Positions 15,262-15,709 of a stretch of DNA of 15,709 bases are shown here, piece by piece (the stretch's first letter is position 1; the number at the start of each line of letters is the position of its first letter). The notes below the pieces were generated by a model. It was not told the DNA's origin and did no database searches. It saw nothing but the letters and a program-made list of their open reading frames with translations. Both the position numbers and the translations under genes were made by a program. Source of the DNA: Prevotella sp. (GTDB taxonomy: Bacteria > Bacteroidota > Bacteroidia > Bacteroidales > Dysgonomonadaceae); NCBI GenBank assembly GCA_031260865.1, contig JAISKQ010000081.1, positions 1 through 15,709 of the forward strand, in the 5' to 3' direction.

Positions 15262-15454
15262 AAATTACCAACAAAAAAAGAACGTTTTGAGCAGCGAGAG
15301 CAGAAGCAGAATACATTCTTGTTATGCCGAGTCGCGAAAAACGACTAATGAAATTGAACGTTTTGAGCAGCGAGAGCAGAAGCAGAATACATTCTTGTTA
15401 TGGCGAGTCGCGAAAAACGACTAATGAAAAAGAACTAATAATATTAAAACAGTT
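15262..15454. other. Gene-free stretch with tandem repeats and small hairpins
   Basis: No gene seen. It contains the hairpin ggtaa-aaa-ttacc (15257-15269) and the two 76-bp repeats listed separately. Confidence 0.6.
15280..15431. repeat. Two 76-bp direct tandem repeats
   Basis: Units at 15280-15355 and 15356-15431 start gaacgttttgagcagcgaga and differ essentially by one base (gttatgcc against gttatggc) plus the last few bases. Each carries the small hairpin agtcg-cgaaaaa-cgact. The near identity means a recent duplication. The function is unknown. Confidence 0.88.
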
Positions 15455-15551
15455 TCTTATTCTCCAAACCGGATATAGAGAATATGTCTAATACGAAGAT
15501 AGCTTCCGGATGCGGAAGCGGATGTCTATCGATCTAAGGACGGGGAAAAAT
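15455..15551 (+). pseudogene. Decayed second copy of the kinase-domain start
   Basis: This stretch aligns to 14227-14325 of the polyvalent gene. Both have tcttattctc, ggatatagagaa and an exact 18-base match, gcggaagcggatgtctat (15512-15529 against 14283-14300). The segment from tcttattctc to the end of that match is one base longer here, so the frame is broken. A TGA follows the residues DAEADVYRSKDGEK. It is a fragment of another polyvalent kinase gene, now dead. Confidence 0.75.
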
Positions 15552-15624
15552 GAATTTTTCTTTTGCTATATCTGCTTGAAAATCAAAGATAGAATAAAAA
15601 AAAAGGAAATAGTATCAAAAAAAG

Positions 15625-15656
15625 TTTGGAGGGTAAAGATAAAAGTTCTACTTTTG
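15625..15656 (+). promoter_or_regulatory. Strong Bacteroidota promoter at the right edge
   Basis: tttg (15625-15628) and tacttttg (15649-15656) match the -33 and -7 boxes with a 20-bp spacer. An A-rich tract precedes the -33 box, like an UP element. The transcript would begin near a catccg...cggatg hairpin (15657-15684). This style is typical of stable-RNA operons in Bacteroidota. The transcribed gene lies outside the window, so rRNA or tRNA is an inference. Confidence 0.75.
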
Positions 15657-15709
15657 CATCCGCATTCGGAAAGAGATTCGGATGAGAATAGAGAAAAGTT
15701 GATATTCAG

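Noticed and set aside
15280..15431. Integron attC-like sites (gttatgc in each 76-bp repeat)
   Set aside because: The core does not fit GTTRRRY, and there is no paired inverse core, integrase or cassette structure.

Overview
The window looks like a Bacteroidales (Bacteroidota) chromosome. The support is protein-level resemblance (FabD, RfbD, YebC, an HTH_34 regulator paired with a membrane protein, lipoproteins with Bacteroidota-style lipoboxes) and several copies of the Bacteroidota promoter -7 element TAnnTTTG. One copy has a well-spaced TTTG -33 box (15625-15656). I cannot assign a genus.

Layout. Positions 1-346 hold a tandem array of a ~98-bp non-coding repeat that continues off the left edge. 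Positions 614-7157 are core and housekeeping genes, nearly all on the minus strand. In transcription order these are: an operon fabD - rfbD - lipoprotein (7157-4706); yebC with its own promoter (4635-3907); a plus-strand orphan lipoprotein (3337-3816) convergent with yebC across a bidirectional terminator; a small 2x[4Fe-4S] ferredoxin (2989-2729); a membrane protein translationally coupled to an ECF-type sigma factor (2616-1649); and a membrane protein coupled to a winged-helix regulator (1521-614), preceded by a perfect 15-bp palindrome. Positions 7302-7808 hold a second array of the same repeat family in inverted orientation, so the housekeeping block is bracketed by inverted arrays.

From about 7850 the window becomes accessory. 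It holds a MarR regulator (8644-8159) with an operator-like palindrome on its promoter, then a 1958-codon plus-strand gene (9048-14924). That gene encodes a phage/conjugative-element 'polyvalent' protein. In order I read a MuF C-terminal domain, an ART-PolyVal ADP-ribosyltransferase-like domain, a long charged linker, a zincin metallopeptidase (HEFGH), an Asn-rich linker, two divergent copies of a domain I do not recognise, a BECR-type nuclease-like domain, and a Kinase-PolyVal domain with its catalytic residues. No capsid, portal, terminase, relaxase or integrase gene is next to it. Its 5' end is broken: a related reading frame (8812-8988) lies just upstream in another frame, so this looks like a decapitated phage gene with its long 3' part still open.

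After it come a small ORF with a chimeric, GC-rich tail (14995-15261), two 76-bp tandem repeats (15280-15431), and a decayed second copy of the start of the kinase domain (15455-15551), which shows that a second polyvalent gene once lay here. The window ends in a strong promoter and leader of the kind that precedes stable-RNA operons, so the phage remnant probably sits beside an rRNA or tRNA operon lying beyond the right edge.
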